Source of the DNA: Alkalimarinus sediminis | GTDB lineage: Bacteria > Pseudomonadota > Gammaproteobacteria > Pseudomonadales > Oleiphilaceae | Direction of reading: 5' to 3' | Length of the DNA: 64,000 nt | Assembly: GCF_026427595.1 (NCBI RefSeq) | Contig: NZ_CP101527.1 | Location: 1,063,001-1,127,000 of the forward strand | Part shown: piece by piece, positions 9,901 through 19,160 of the stretch | Layout: the number at the start of each line of letters is the position of its first letter | Position numbering within the stretch: the stretch's first letter is position 1 | Made by a program: the position numbers and the translations under genes | Notes under the pieces: generated by a model | What the model was told of the DNA's origin: nothing | Seen by the model: the letters and a program-made list of their open reading frames with translations, nothing else | Databases searched by the model: none

Positions 9901-10686
9901 TTAGCGCGCAATATTGTTAGTGGCTTCAGATGTTGACGTTTGGCCTTCTTCTGGAGGGTTGTCTTGTGCCAACTCCTGATCAGCTTCAACAGACTCTTCT
10001 TCAATGATGGTGCTATTTGTTTGATTGATGTCTTTGATTCTTTCTGATAATGATCGAATGAGTTGAGATTTTTCTGGAAAATCACCGTGAAAGGCTCTGA
10101 GCGACTCTCTCGCTTGTTTTAAGTGTGATTGGGTCATAACGCTATCATTAGTCTCAGAGTAACGGTCAGCCTGTGCGATATGGCTTTCTACCTCTATGTC
10201 TAGTTTTAGTCGTTGGATGTGATTGCTCAATTCGCTAAGCTTGGCTGGTGAGAGTTTTTTGCTTGCTTTGAACTTCTGAAGTAGTTTCGTGACTTGTACT
10301 AACTGAAAGTTTGCAAGGTTAATGGCTTCGTCACTTTGCATGGCTTGGTTTATTTCATTATCTCGCTCATGGTTGCGATAACGAGCATTGAGGTTTTTAT
10401 GGTGTTCGAATTGTTGTTGAGTTTTTGGGTTGCTAGGCTCTAGATTCAATTTTTTCTCTACGAGTGCGATGATTTGTTGGTGCAGTATGAGAATCAGGTC
10501 ATATGATGGGTCTACTTTTAATATGGTGCTAAGCGTTTCTTCCAGATCTGAAATGTTACGTGAAAGCTGGCTTACTCTGCTTTTTTTAAGTGATAGTGCT
10601 TGTTGTCTTTTGTAGGCAAAGGAGCTGAGAATGATTGAAAGTAGTAACAGTCCACCTAAGATGCTAAAAATAATTACAGTTGTCAT
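9901..10686 (-). CDS. Membrane-anchored coiled-coil protein
   Basis: 261 aa with one N-terminal membrane helix (TVIIFSILGGLLLLSIILSS), a cytoplasmic-looking helical body rich in Gln, Lys and Leu, and an acidic low-complexity tail (Glu/Asp/Thr/Ser). A conserved hypothetical gene holds the same position between fadA and topA in Pseudomonas (PA3012, from memory), so this is probably its positional orthologue. No enzyme motif is visible. It is transcribed against both neighbours. Function unknown. Confidence 0.75.
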   Translation of the reverse strand: MTTVIIFSILGGLLLLSIILSSFAYKRQQALSLKKSRVSQLSRNISDLEETLSTILKVDPSYDLILILHQQIIALVEKKLNLEPSNPKTQQQFEHHKNLNARYRNHERDNEINQAMQSDEAINLANFQLVQVTKLLQKFKASKKLSPAKLSELSNHIQRLKLDIEVESHIAQADRYSETNDSVMTQSHLKQARESLRAFHGDFPEKSQLIRSLSERIKDINQTNSTIIEEESVEADQELAQDNPPEEGQTSTSEATNNIAR

Positions 10687-10926
10687 GTAGATATATTTAC
10701 CAAGTTTTTGAGTTTTATGGCTTATATATTAGCTTAGTGTTTTGATCTTCACTAAGGGAATTAAGTCATTTTTACGTATCAAATTGTCTTTTTACTTGGG
10801 TTAAGAAAACTAAAAAAATCTGGTAATAACTTGACCCTTCGGCTACAACAACTTATATATGTCGCCAAATCTATTTTAGTTAATCCGATGTTTCAAACAG
10901 TTGCGGAATAAAGTTAACGGAATTTT

Positions 10927-13614
10927 ATGGGTAAATCACTGGTTATAGTCGAGTCTCCTGCGAAAGCTAAGACGATTAATAAGTATCTCGGTTCCGAGTT
11001 TGTCGTGAAGTCAAGTGTGGGTCATATAAGGGACTTACCGACAAGTGGGTCCGCAAGCACATCTACGCCTGCTGAAAGGGCCAAAGCTGCGGCTAAAACC
11101 AGGAAGATGAGTCCTGAGGAAAAAGCCAAGAACAAAAAGCGCAAAGCGAAAGAGCAGCTTATTGCGCGTATGGGCGTTAATCCAGAAAAAGACTGGGCGG
11201 CCAACTATCAGGTATTGCCCGGTAAAGAGAAAGTGGTTAATGAGCTGCAACGGCTTGCTAAAACCGCTGATACCATCTATCTCGCAACGGATTTGGATAG
11301 AGAGGGAGAAGCTATCGCTTGGCACTTAATGCAGTCGATTGGTGGTGATGAATCCCGTTATCGTCGAGTGGTGTTTAACGAAATAACCAAAAAAGCGATT
11401 CAAGAGGCTTTTGAAACCCCTGGTGAGTTAGATCAATCTAGGGTCAATGCGCAGCAGGCTAGGCGTTTTCTTGATCGAGTGGTGGGCTTTATGGTGTCGC
11501 CGCTGCTATGGAGTAAGGTTGCTCGGGGTTTGTCTGCTGGCAGGGTTCAGTCGGTGGCTGTACGTTTGATTGTTGAGCGAGAGCAAGAGATTAGAGCATT
11601 TAATCCTGAAGAGTTTTGGGAGGTATATGCAGACCTTCTCGCCAATAAAAAGGCCTCTACACGTTTTCAGGTGACCAAATATCAGAATGAAAACTTCCGC
11701 CCTGTCAGTGAAGAAGAGACAAAGCGCTACACCGACTTTTTAAATAGTGCTGCTTACACTGTTGAGAAGAGAGAAGATCGCCCGACAAGCTCTAAGCCAA
11801 ACCCTCCATTTATAACGTCAACGTTGCAGCAGGCAGCGAGCACTCGCCTTGGGTTTAGTGTTAAGAAGACCATGATGCTAGCTCAGAGGCTTTATGAGGC
11901 GGGTTATATAACTTACATGAGAACAGACTCGACTAATTTAAGTAAAGAGGCTGTGGAGGCTTGTAGGGCTTATATCGATAAGAGTGTGGGGTTGGAGTAC
12001 CTAAACGATCAGCCGCGCATTTATTCGAGCAAAGATGGCGCGCAGGAAGCTCACGAGGCGATCAGACCGTCAAATGTTGAAGTGATGGGTTTTCAGGTCT
12101 CAGGCTTGGAGAAAGATGCCGAGCGTCTTTATGATCTGATTTGGAGGCAGTTTGTAGCTTGTCAGATGAAGGATGCACAATATTTAAGTACCTCGATTAC
12201 AGTGGCGGCTGGTGAGTTCCTTTTGCGCACTAAGGGTCGAGTGATGAAATTTGAAGGTTATACCAAGATACTGCCTTCATTTGGTAAGAAAGATGATGAT
12301 GTTATTTTGCCAGACTTGCAGGTTGGGCAATCCCTTGACCTGAAATCACTTGAGCCAAAGCAGCACTTTACAAAGCCATCACCTCGATATACTGAGGCTA
12401 GCTTGGTTAAAGAGCTCGAGAAGCGAGGTATTGGTCGGCCTTCTACCTATGCATCGATTATCTCCACGATTCAGGAGCGGGGTTATGTGAGGTTACAGAA
12501 TCGCCGTTTCTACGCAGAGAAGATGGGTGACATCGTTATAGAGCGCCTAATCGAGTCTTTTGATGATCTCATGGATTATGGCTTTACCGCTAACATGGAA
12601 GAGACATTGGATGACGTTGCAAATGGCGATAAAGACTGGAAAGGGGTGCTCAACAACTTTTATAAAGGGTTTACGCAGCAACTTGAGAAGGCAGAGTCAC
12701 CTGAAGGTGGTATGAGAGAAAATCAGCCTACCGAAACCAATATTGAGTGCCCTAGTTGTGGTCGTCATATGCAGATCAGAACAGCGAGTACGGGGGTGTT
12801 TCTAGGTTGTTCCGGTTACTCGTTACCACCAAAAGAGCGGTGTAAGAGTACGATCAATCTGATATTGGGTGATGATGTAGTCAGTGTTGATGATGACGAT
12901 GAAGGGGAGTCTCGCTTACTCCGAAAGAAGCGGCGTTGCAGTATTTGTGATACCGCAATGGATAGCTATCTGATAGACGAAAAACGAAAGCTCCACGTTT
13001 GTGGTAATAATCCAGACTGTTCAGGTTATGAAGTTGAGCAGGGTGTCTTCAAAATAAAGGGTTATGATGGTCCATCTCTTGAGTGTGATAAATGTGGCTC
13101 AGAGATGCAGTTAAAATCGGGTCGATTTGGCAAGTATTTTGGTTGCACCAATGAAGGATGCAAAAATACCAGGAAGCTACTGAGAAATGGTGAGGCTGCG
13201 CCCCCTAAGATGGACCCTGTTCAGATGCCTGAGCTTGCTTGTGAAAAAGTTGAAGATACCTATGTGCTTAGGGATGGGGCTGCAGGTCTGTTTTTAGCCG
13301 CAAGTAAGTTTCCAAAAAACCGAGAAACTCGTGCGCCGTTAGTGTCAGAGATTCTGCCTCATAAGGATGAGATTGATGAAAAGTATGACTTCCTGTTCTC
13401 GGCGCCGGTAAAAGACCCCGACGGTAGGCCGTCAATCATACGCTATAGCCGTAAAAATAAAGAACAGTATGTAATGACTGAGGTTGATGGCAAGGCTAGT
13501 GGTTGGTCTGCTCACTACGAGGGTGGTAAATGGGTAGAGGCGCAAGTTAAAAAGAAAAAGCCGGCTAAAAAGGCAGTGAAAAAGAGTTCTAAAAAGGCTG
13601 CTAAGAGCGAGTAG
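10927..13614 (+). CDS. topA: DNA topoisomerase I
   Basis: Type IA topoisomerase that relaxes negative supercoils. The TOPRIM domain begins [18 protein letters not shown] and has the metal-binding [13 protein letters not shown]. The nucleophilic Tyr lies in [13 protein letters not shown] charged insertion (about residues 42-85) after GHIRDLP is typical of pseudomonads. The C-terminal third has three zinc-ribbon units: CPSC..C..C (from about residue 609), CSIC..C..C and [10 protein letters not shown]. The protein ends in a Lys-rich tail. 895 aa; start ATG 10927. Confidence 0.97.
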   Translation: MGKSLVIVESPAKAKTINKYLGSEFVVKSSVGHIRDLPTSGSASTSTPAERAKAAAKTRKMSPEEKAKNKKRKAKEQLIARMGVNPEKDWAANYQVLPGKEKVVNELQRLAKTADTIYLATDLDREGEAIAWHLMQSIGGDESRYRRVVFNEITKKAIQEAFETPGELDQSRVNAQQARRFLDRVVGFMVSPLLWSKVARGLSAGRVQSVAVRLIVEREQEIRAFNPEEFWEVYADLLANKKASTRFQVTKYQNENFRPVSEEETKRYTDFLNSAAYTVEKREDRPTSSKPNPPFITSTLQQAASTRLGFSVKKTMMLAQRLYEAGYITYMRTDSTNLSKEAVEACRAYIDKSVGLEYLNDQPRIYSSKDGAQEAHEAIRPSNVEVMGFQVSGLEKDAERLYDLIWRQFVACQMKDAQYLSTSITVAAGEFLLRTKGRVMKFEGYTKILPSFGKKDDDVILPDLQVGQSLDLKSLEPKQHFTKPSPRYTEASLVKELEKRGIGRPSTYASIISTIQERGYVRLQNRRFYAEKMGDIVIERLIESFDDLMDYGFTANMEETLDDVANGDKDWKGVLNNFYKGFTQQLEKAESPEGGMRENQPTETNIECPSCGRHMQIRTASTGVFLGCSGYSLPPKERCKSTINLILGDDVVSVDDDDEGESRLLRKKRRCSICDTAMDSYLIDEKRKLHVCGNNPDCSGYEVEQGVFKIKGYDGPSLECDKCGSEMQLKSGRFGKYFGCTNEGCKNTRKLLRNGEAAPPKMDPVQMPELACEKVEDTYVLRDGAAGLFLAASKFPKNRETRAPLVSEILPHKDEIDEKYDFLFSAPVKDPDGRPSIIRYSRKNKEQYVMTEVDGKASGWSAHYEGGKWVEAQVKKKKPAKKAVKKSSKKAAKSE

Positions 13615-13756
13615 GGGTGATTGAATGGCGCGGCTTATCGCTACTACTGAGTGGTAAGCCTGTCATGTCTGCCAATTCGTGGGGTGGCTGAGATCTTGGT
13701 GAGTTGTCGCGAAAGTTGCTCGAGAGGCTGGTTGTTTGTTTAGAGCTGAAGTGAAT

Positions 13757-13790
13757 AAAAAAAAGGGTCGCTAATTAGCGACCCTTTTTT
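13757..13790. terminator. Bidirectional terminator between topA and gltA
   Basis: AAAAAAGGGTCGCTAA pairs exactly with TTAGCGACCCTTTTTT, giving an A-run on one side and a T-run on the other. It serves both convergent genes; gltA stops 13 bases beyond. Confidence 0.92.
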
Positions 13791-13802
13791 GTTAGCTGTT
13801 GG

Positions 13803-15074
13803 CTACTTTTTTGGGTAGTCACGCTTGCTGTGTCCAGTGTACAGCTGGCGAGGACGGCCGATGCGGTAATTCTCGCTAGCCATTTCGTTCCAGTGTGAGA
13901 ACCAGCCAATGGTTCTAGACATAGCGAATATTACAGTAAACATAGAAACCGGAATGCCAACAGCTCTTAGGATGATGCCTGAGTAGAAGTCAACGTTTGG
14001 ATATAGTTTACGCTTGATGAAGTACTCATCTTCAAGTGCAATTTGCTCTAAGCGCTTAGCAATCTTGAGTAGTGGATCGTTTTCAAGGCCTAGTGCTTGT
14101 AGAACTTCGTCGCATGTTTCACGCATTACTTTCGCGCGAGGGTCGAAGTTCTTATAAACGCGGTGACCGAAGCCCATTAGTCTGAATGGATCATCTTTGT
14201 CTTTGGCTTTTGCAACGAACTTATCGATGTGTTCTACATCGCCAATTTCTTCGAGCATAGTTAGTACTGCTTCGTTTGCGCCGCCGTGAGCAGGCCCCCA
14301 CAATGCTGCGATACCAGAAGCAATGCAGGCAAATGGGTTGGCACCGGTAGATCCAGCTAGTCGAACGGTAGAGGTGGAGGCGTTTTGCTCATGATCAGCA
14401 TGTAGCATGAAAATGCGATCCATTGCTTTTGCAATTACTGGGTCGATCTCATAATCGCCACAAGGGGTGCTGAACATCATGTGCAAGAAGTTTTCAGCGT
14501 AGTTTAGTTCATTTTTAGGGTAGATAAATGGCTGACCCATGGTGTACTTGTAGCACATTGCTGCAACGGTTGGCATTTTAGCGACAAGTCTGAACATTGC
14601 GATATCGCGATGCTCTTGGTCCGAGAAGTCTTTGTCATGGTAAAACGCAGATAGTGCGCCCACTACACCACACATAATTGCCATTGGGTGTGCGTCGCGA
14701 CGGAAACCGTTAAAGAAATGGGTCATTTGATCATGAACCATTGTGTGTTGACTTACGGTTTTACGGAAGGTGTTGCTCTCCTCTTCTGTAGGAAGCTCTC
14801 CACGAACTAGCAGATAGCATAGTTCAAGGTAGTCGGAGCTTTCTGCCAGCTGCTCTATTGGATAGCCGCGGTGCAAAAGAACGCCATTCTCGCCATCGAT
14901 ATATGTAATTTTTGACTCACATGCGGCTGTGGAAACAAAGCCGGGGTCGTAAGTGAATAACCCTTGCGCTACTAGTCCGCGTACATCAATTACATCTGGG
15001 CCTACGGTTCCTGAATAAACAGGGAACTCAACAGTAATATCGCCCACCGATAACTGTGCTTTTTTATCAGTCAT
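13803..15074 (-). CDS. gltA: Citrate synthase (type II)
   Basis: Condenses acetyl-CoA and oxaloacetate to citrate, the entry step of the TCA cycle. 423 aa, the size of the hexameric NADH-sensitive type II enzymes. Catalytic residues are seen in [17 protein letters not shown] and [14 protein letters not shown], with the C-terminal Asp in YPNVDFYSG. Start ATG 15074 has GGAGAGC upstream. It is divergent from sdhCDAB across about 560 bases, the arrangement found in Pseudomonas. Confidence 0.98.
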   Translation of the reverse strand: MTDKKAQLSVGDITVEFPVYSGTVGPDVIDVRGLVAQGLFTYDPGFVSTAACESKITYIDGENGVLLHRGYPIEQLAESSDYLELCYLLVRGELPTEEESNTFRKTVSQHTMVHDQMTHFFNGFRRDAHPMAIMCGVVGALSAFYHDKDFSDQEHRDIAMFRLVAKMPTVAAMCYKYTMGQPFIYPKNELNYAENFLHMMFSTPCGDYEIDPVIAKAMDRIFMLHADHEQNASTSTVRLAGSTGANPFACIASGIAALWGPAHGGANEAVLTMLEEIGDVEHIDKFVAKAKDKDDPFRLMGFGHRVYKNFDPRAKVMRETCDEVLQALGLENDPLLKIAKRLEQIALEDEYFIKRKLYPNVDFYSGIILRAVGIPVSMFTVIFAMSRTIGWFSHWNEMASENYRIGRPRQLYTGHSKRDYPKK

Positions 15075-15383
15075 GGTGCTCTCCTATGGTCAGTGCTATG
15101 CCTACTTATCAGGCTCGGTTCATCGAAAAAGAAATGCATTATTTATTTTAATGCAGGCTTTTTTACAAGCCTTAAACAAGTACCCAATATATTACCTACA
15201 AAACTAAGCGTCTGATTGCCTATATCTATCTATTTAACATAGATTAAGCTTGCTTAAGCGCCCGAATTTGGCGCATCAATCCGCGGTATTGTTTTAAAAA
15301 GGTGCGATTTTTAGTTGGTCAATCGCTCAACTTGTTGTTTGGTCGCGTTTTTCTGCCACTTCTGTGGTTATGTTGGCTCGACA

Positions 15384-15411
15384 ACTATAGAGATTGAGAA
15401 AAATTTGTCAA
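15384..15411 (-). promoter_or_regulatory. Candidate sigma-70 promoter for gltA
   Basis: On the minus strand TTGACA (15411-15406), a 16-base spacer and TATAGT (15389-15384) make a near-consensus promoter about 310 bases before the gltA start, implying a long leader. Confidence 0.55.
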
Positions 15412-15482
15412 TGCGAACAACATGTAACTATAGTACTAGTTGCGCGTTTCTGTTTCGGAGTGTAGATAAATTGCATGGTTGT

Positions 15483-15511
15483 TTGTAATTTTGTAGACAT
15501 CTCTCTATAAT
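15483..15511 (+). promoter_or_regulatory. Candidate sigma-70 promoter for the sdh-suc operon
   Basis: TTGTAA (15483-15488), a 17-base spacer and a perfect TATAAT (15506-15511), about 120 bases before sdhC. The rest of the 15075-15634 gap is AT-rich with no gene. Confidence 0.65.
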
Positions 15512-15634
15512 CTCGTTCCCGAAATAGCCAGAGTTCGTTCTCATAGAGAGGCTATGCGGCCTTCCTAAAGAAACGCCTTGAGCACCTCTCCTGTAAACTC
15601 GCCCCCTGAGGGCCCAAAAGAGTGTGAAGAAGCT

Positions 15635-16009
15635 GTGAATAGCAATAGACCTGTTAACCTAGATCTGTCCAAATTTAGTTTTCCACTACCTGCCATCACT
15701 TCGATTATCCATCGAGTTACGGGTTTAGCTCTGTTCGTTGGAGTTGCGTTCGTATTGTGGGCATTTGAAATGTCTCTAAGCGGTGAAGAAGGATTTAATG
15801 CTGTTAAAGGCGTTATGCAGGGTTTTTTAGCCAAGTTGATTCTTTGGGGAATTATCTCGGCGTTGTTGTACCACCTAGTCGCAGGTGTTAAGCATCTATT
15901 TATGGATGCTGGCATTGGTGAGTCGTTAGAAGGTGGTAAATTGGGTGCCAAAATTACGTTGGTAGTGTCAATAGCATTGATTATCCTTACAGGAGTCTGG
16001 ATATGGTAG
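15635..16009 (+). CDS. sdhC: Succinate dehydrogenase cytochrome b556 subunit
   Basis: Membrane anchor of complex II, sharing haem b and the quinone site with SdhD. Three membrane helices; the family N-terminal motif RPVNLDL and SIIHRVTG (quinone-site Ser/Arg region) are present, and the haem-ligand His is likely in YHLVAGVKHLFMD. The frame is open back to TTG 15578, but family members start just before RPVNLDL, so GTG 15635 (NSNRPVNLDL, 124 aa) is preferred; its Shine-Dalgarno (GAAG) is weak and the start is not certain. Overlaps sdhD by 7 bases. Confidence 0.92.
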   Translation: MNSNRPVNLDLSKFSFPLPAITSIIHRVTGLALFVGVAFVLWAFEMSLSGEEGFNAVKGVMQGFLAKLILWGIISALLYHLVAGVKHLFMDAGIGESLEGGKLGAKITLVVSIALIILTGVWIW

Positions 16010-16350
16010 CCAGTGTTACGAGTTTAGGTAGAAGCGGTTTATATGACTGGATGGTTCAGCGTCTTTCTGCTGTTGTCCTAGCTGTATATGTCCTATTTTT
16101 ATTGGGTTATTTTGTAGCAAACCCTGGTCTGACTTATGCCGACTGGAGTGGTTTGTTCGCAAACACCTGTATGAAAATATTCACCATAATGGCCTTGGTT
16201 TCTCTTAGCGCTCACGCGTGGGTTGGAATGTGGACCATTTCAACTGATTATTTGAAAAACGGTATTGTTAGATTCCTTTTTCAATCGTTTTGCGGTGGCG
16301 TGATGTTTGTATATTTCGTCTGGGGCGTTCAAATTTTGTGGGGACTGTAA
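16003..16350 (+). CDS. sdhD: Succinate dehydrogenase membrane anchor subunit
   Basis: 115-aa hydrophobic protein with three membrane helices. Begins MVASVTSLGRSGLYDWMVQRLSA in the family pattern; the haem-ligand His is in SLSAHAWVGMW and is followed by the quinone-site Asp-Tyr pair (STDYLK). Its ATG overlaps the end of sdhC, implying translational coupling, and sdhA follows after 3 bases. Confidence 0.95.
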   Translation: MVASVTSLGRSGLYDWMVQRLSAVVLAVYVLFLLGYFVANPGLTYADWSGLFANTCMKIFTIMALVSLSAHAWVGMWTISTDYLKNGIVRFLFQSFCGGVMFVYFVWGVQILWGL

Positions 16351-16353
16351 TTA

Positions 16354-18126
16354 ATGTCTAAGCTTCGAACTTTAACATATGAAGCCATCGTAATTGGTGG
16401 TGGCGGTGCTGGCATGCGTGCAGCACTTCAGTTGACCGAATCAGGTATCAAAACAGCCTGTATCACTAAAGTATTTCCTACTCGATCGCACACTGTATCT
16501 GCTCAAGGCGGTATTACCTGTGCGATTGCAAGTAATGACCCAAATGATGATTGGCGCTGGCACATGTACGATACCGTTAAAGGTTCGGACTACATTGGTG
16601 ACCAGGATGCAATCGAATACATGTGCTCTGTTGGGCCGCAGGCAGTATACGAGCTAGATCACATGGGGCTACCATTCTCGCGTACAGAAGAAGGTCGTAT
16701 CTATCAGCGTCCTTTCGGTGGTCAGTCAAAAGATTATGGTAAAGGTGGGCAGGCAGCACGAACGTGTGCAGCAGCTGACCGAACTGGACACGCATTATTG
16801 CATGCGCTTTATCAAGGTAACCTCAAGGGCGGAACAACGTTTCTTAACGAGTGGTATGCTGTAGATTTGGTGAAAAACCAGAAAGGTAGTGTTGTCGGAG
16901 TCATCGCAATCTGTATTGAGACTGGTGAAACTGTCTATGTAAAAGCTAAAGCTACTGTAATGGCTACCGGTGGTGCAGGTAGAATTTATCAGTCGACCAC
17001 TAACGCCTTGATCAATACTGGCGATGGTATGGGTATGGCACTTCGTGCAGGTTTCCCAGGTCAGGATATGGAGATGTGGCAGTTCCACCCAACAGGTATT
17101 GCTGGTGCAGGTGTTCTAGTAACTGAGGGTTGTCGTGGAGAGGGTGGTTACCTAATCAACGGTGACGGTGAGCGATTCATGGAACGTTATGCTCCAAATG
17201 CCAAAGATTTGGCTGGTCGTGATGTTGTTGCCCGCTCAATGGTGCTTGAAATCTTAGCAGGTCGAGGCTGTGGCCCTAAGAAAGATCACGTATTGCTGAA
17301 GCTAGATCACTTGGGTGAAGAAACGCTTAACTTACGTCTGCCTGGTATTTGTGAACTATCTAAGACATTTGCTCATGTTGACCCTGTCAAGGCTCCGGTT
17401 CCTGTCGTACCTACCTGTCACTATATGATGGGCGGTATTCCAACCACAATTGGTGGCCAGGCGTTAACTCAAGATGCAGATGGCAATGACCAAATCATAG
17501 AAGGTCTATATGCATGTGGCGAGGCTGCGTGTGTATCTGTTCATGGTGCAAACCGTCTTGGTGGTAACTCACTGCTTGATCTTGTGGTATTTGGTCGAGC
17601 TGCGGGTATTCAGATTGAGAAGTCGCTTAAAGAAGGTTTTGACTCTGACGCAGCTACTGAAGCTGATATCGACGCGGCAATGGCTCGTCTTGATCGACTC
17701 AACAATTCTACCGGTGGTGAGAGTGTTGCAGCTGTGCGTGCTGACTTGCAGGAAACTATGCAGCTGTACTTTGGTGTATTCCGCGATGGCGAGACCATGA
17801 AAAAAGGTCTTAAAATGCTGGATGAGTTGAGAGAGCGTGTTAATAACACCTACCTCGAAGATAAATCAGGCGCGTTTAACACTGCACGAATCGAAGCTCT
17901 TGAGCTTGATAACCTGTTCGAAGTTGCTTACGCAACGGCTGTATCTGCTGAAGAGCGCAAAGAGAGTCGTGGTGCTCATGCACGAAATGACTTTACTGAG
18001 CGTGATGATGAGAACTGGCTGAAACATTCTATCTACTTCCCGACAGAAAAGCGTGTTGGTAAACGAGATGTAAACTTCTCACCGAAAACTGTTGAGGCTT
18101 TTGAGCCCAAAGTTCGTAGCTACTAA
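16354..18126 (+). CDS. sdhA: Succinate dehydrogenase flavoprotein subunit
   Basis: Catalytic subunit of complex II, oxidising succinate to fumarate. The dinucleotide-binding motif [13 protein letters not shown] is near the N-terminus; the covalent-FAD His lies in [11 protein letters not shown]. Substrate-binding and catalytic residues sit in [21 protein letters not shown] and [10 protein letters not shown], and the C-terminal His-Tyr/RRxx region is present. 590 aa, a usual length. Third gene of the operon. Confidence 0.98.
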   Translation: MSKLRTLTYEAIVIGGGGAGMRAALQLTESGIKTACITKVFPTRSHTVSAQGGITCAIASNDPNDDWRWHMYDTVKGSDYIGDQDAIEYMCSVGPQAVYELDHMGLPFSRTEEGRIYQRPFGGQSKDYGKGGQAARTCAAADRTGHALLHALYQGNLKGGTTFLNEWYAVDLVKNQKGSVVGVIAICIETGETVYVKAKATVMATGGAGRIYQSTTNALINTGDGMGMALRAGFPGQDMEMWQFHPTGIAGAGVLVTEGCRGEGGYLINGDGERFMERYAPNAKDLAGRDVVARSMVLEILAGRGCGPKKDHVLLKLDHLGEETLNLRLPGICELSKTFAHVDPVKAPVPVVPTCHYMMGGIPTTIGGQALTQDADGNDQIIEGLYACGEAACVSVHGANRLGGNSLLDLVVFGRAAGIQIEKSLKEGFDSDAATEADIDAAMARLDRLNNSTGGESVAAVRADLQETMQLYFGVFRDGETMKKGLKMLDELRERVNNTYLEDKSGAFNTARIEALELDNLFEVAYATAVSAEERKESRGAHARNDFTERDDENWLKHSIYFPTEKRVGKRDVNFSPKTVEAFEPKVRSY

Positions 18127-18140
18127 GGGGAGATTGAAGA

Positions 18141-18845
18141 ATGTTAGTAAGTATTTATCGTTATAACCCAGAAACTGACCAAACCCCTTATATGCAGGAT
18201 GTTCAAGTAGATATCCCTGAAGGTAAGGACTTGATGGTCTTAGATGTATTGGGCTTGATGAAAGAGCAGGATACTACACTCGCTTATCGACGTTCATGTC
18301 GTGAAGGTGTTTGTGGTTCTGACGGACTTAACATGAACGGCAAGAACGGTTTGGCATGTATTACACCGTTATCTGCTGTTGTTAAGAACAATAAACTGGT
18401 TCTACGCCCGTTACCTGGGTTGCCAGTTATTCGTGACTTGGTTGTAGATATGTCAATGTTCTACAAGCAATACGAAAAGATCAAACCATTCTTGATCAAT
18501 GACAAGCCCGCTCCAGCAATTGAGCGTCTTCAGACTCCTGAAGATCGTGAGAAGTTGGACGGTCTATATGAGTGTATTCTTTGTGCATGTTGTTCAACAG
18601 CATGTCCTTCGTTCTGGTGGAATCCTGATAAGTTTGTTGGGCCTTCTGGTCTTCTACAGGCGTATCGATTCTTGGCAGATAGTCGTGATACAGCGACTGC
18701 TGAACGTTTGGCAGACCTTGATGACCCATTCAGCGTTTTCCGCTGCAGAGGTATCATGAACTGCGTAAGCGTTTGTCCGAAAGGGCTCAACCCGACTAGG
18801 GCGATCGGCCACATTAGAAATATGCTTTTACAGCGTGCTACTTAG
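18141..18845 (+). CDS. sdhB: Succinate dehydrogenase iron-sulfur subunit
   Basis: Electron-transfer subunit of complex II. Cysteines for the 2Fe-2S centre are in SCREGVCGSDGLNMNG and the following LAC; the 4Fe-4S motif is CILCACCSTACP and the 3Fe-4S ligands are in CRGIMNCVSVCPKGLNP. 234 aa, canonical. Preceded by GGGGAG. The sucA leader follows. Confidence 0.98.
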   Translation: MLVSIYRYNPETDQTPYMQDVQVDIPEGKDLMVLDVLGLMKEQDTTLAYRRSCREGVCGSDGLNMNGKNGLACITPLSAVVKNNKLVLRPLPGLPVIRDLVVDMSMFYKQYEKIKPFLINDKPAPAIERLQTPEDREKLDGLYECILCACCSTACPSFWWNPDKFVGPSGLLQAYRFLADSRDTATAERLADLDDPFSVFRCRGIMNCVSVCPKGLNPTRAIGHIRNMLLQRAT

Positions 18846-19160
18846 TAGGCTGATAGATTATTTTAAAGGGAAACTCTTTAGTAATTAGGGGTTTCCCGAA
18901 AAGTGTCTATACTGTACTGATGAATCCATGTGTTGTTGATGCTAATGGCTAATACCATTGTCATGGTATTAACGCACATAATCCGGAACCTGTAACGCAA
19001 GCCCAAAAAGCGGATGTTACAGTTTTGCTGAAAAAAAAGAAAAACCACTGGTTGGCGGGTAACACCCGTGCTATCTGTGGGGCAGCAGTCATCAAAGGTA
19101 AGTTTTTAACCGGTTGCCAACAGATAGCTCCCAGGCATTAACCAAGGCGAGCTATAGAAC
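18846..19160 (+). ncRNA. Structured sdhB-sucA leader, candidate cis-regulatory RNA
   Basis: A 315-base gap inside the operon with several strong inverted repeats. TAATACCAT and ATGGTATTA (18950-18971) form a 9-bp stem with a TGTC loop. GCTATCTGT near 19070 pairs with ACAGATAGC near 19120, and neighbouring GTTGGC and GCCAAC offer an alternative pairing. Weaker GGGAAAC/GTTTCCC arms occur near 18870-18898. No U-run follows, so these are not simple terminators. Pseudomonads have a described sucA-II RNA motif in this position; identity with it is an inference. Confidence 0.5.

Noticed and set aside
15565-15951. Open frame on the minus strand across sdhC
   Set aside because: It lies antisense to a clearly conserved gene and has no family motif or ribosome binding site; a shadow of sdhC codon use.
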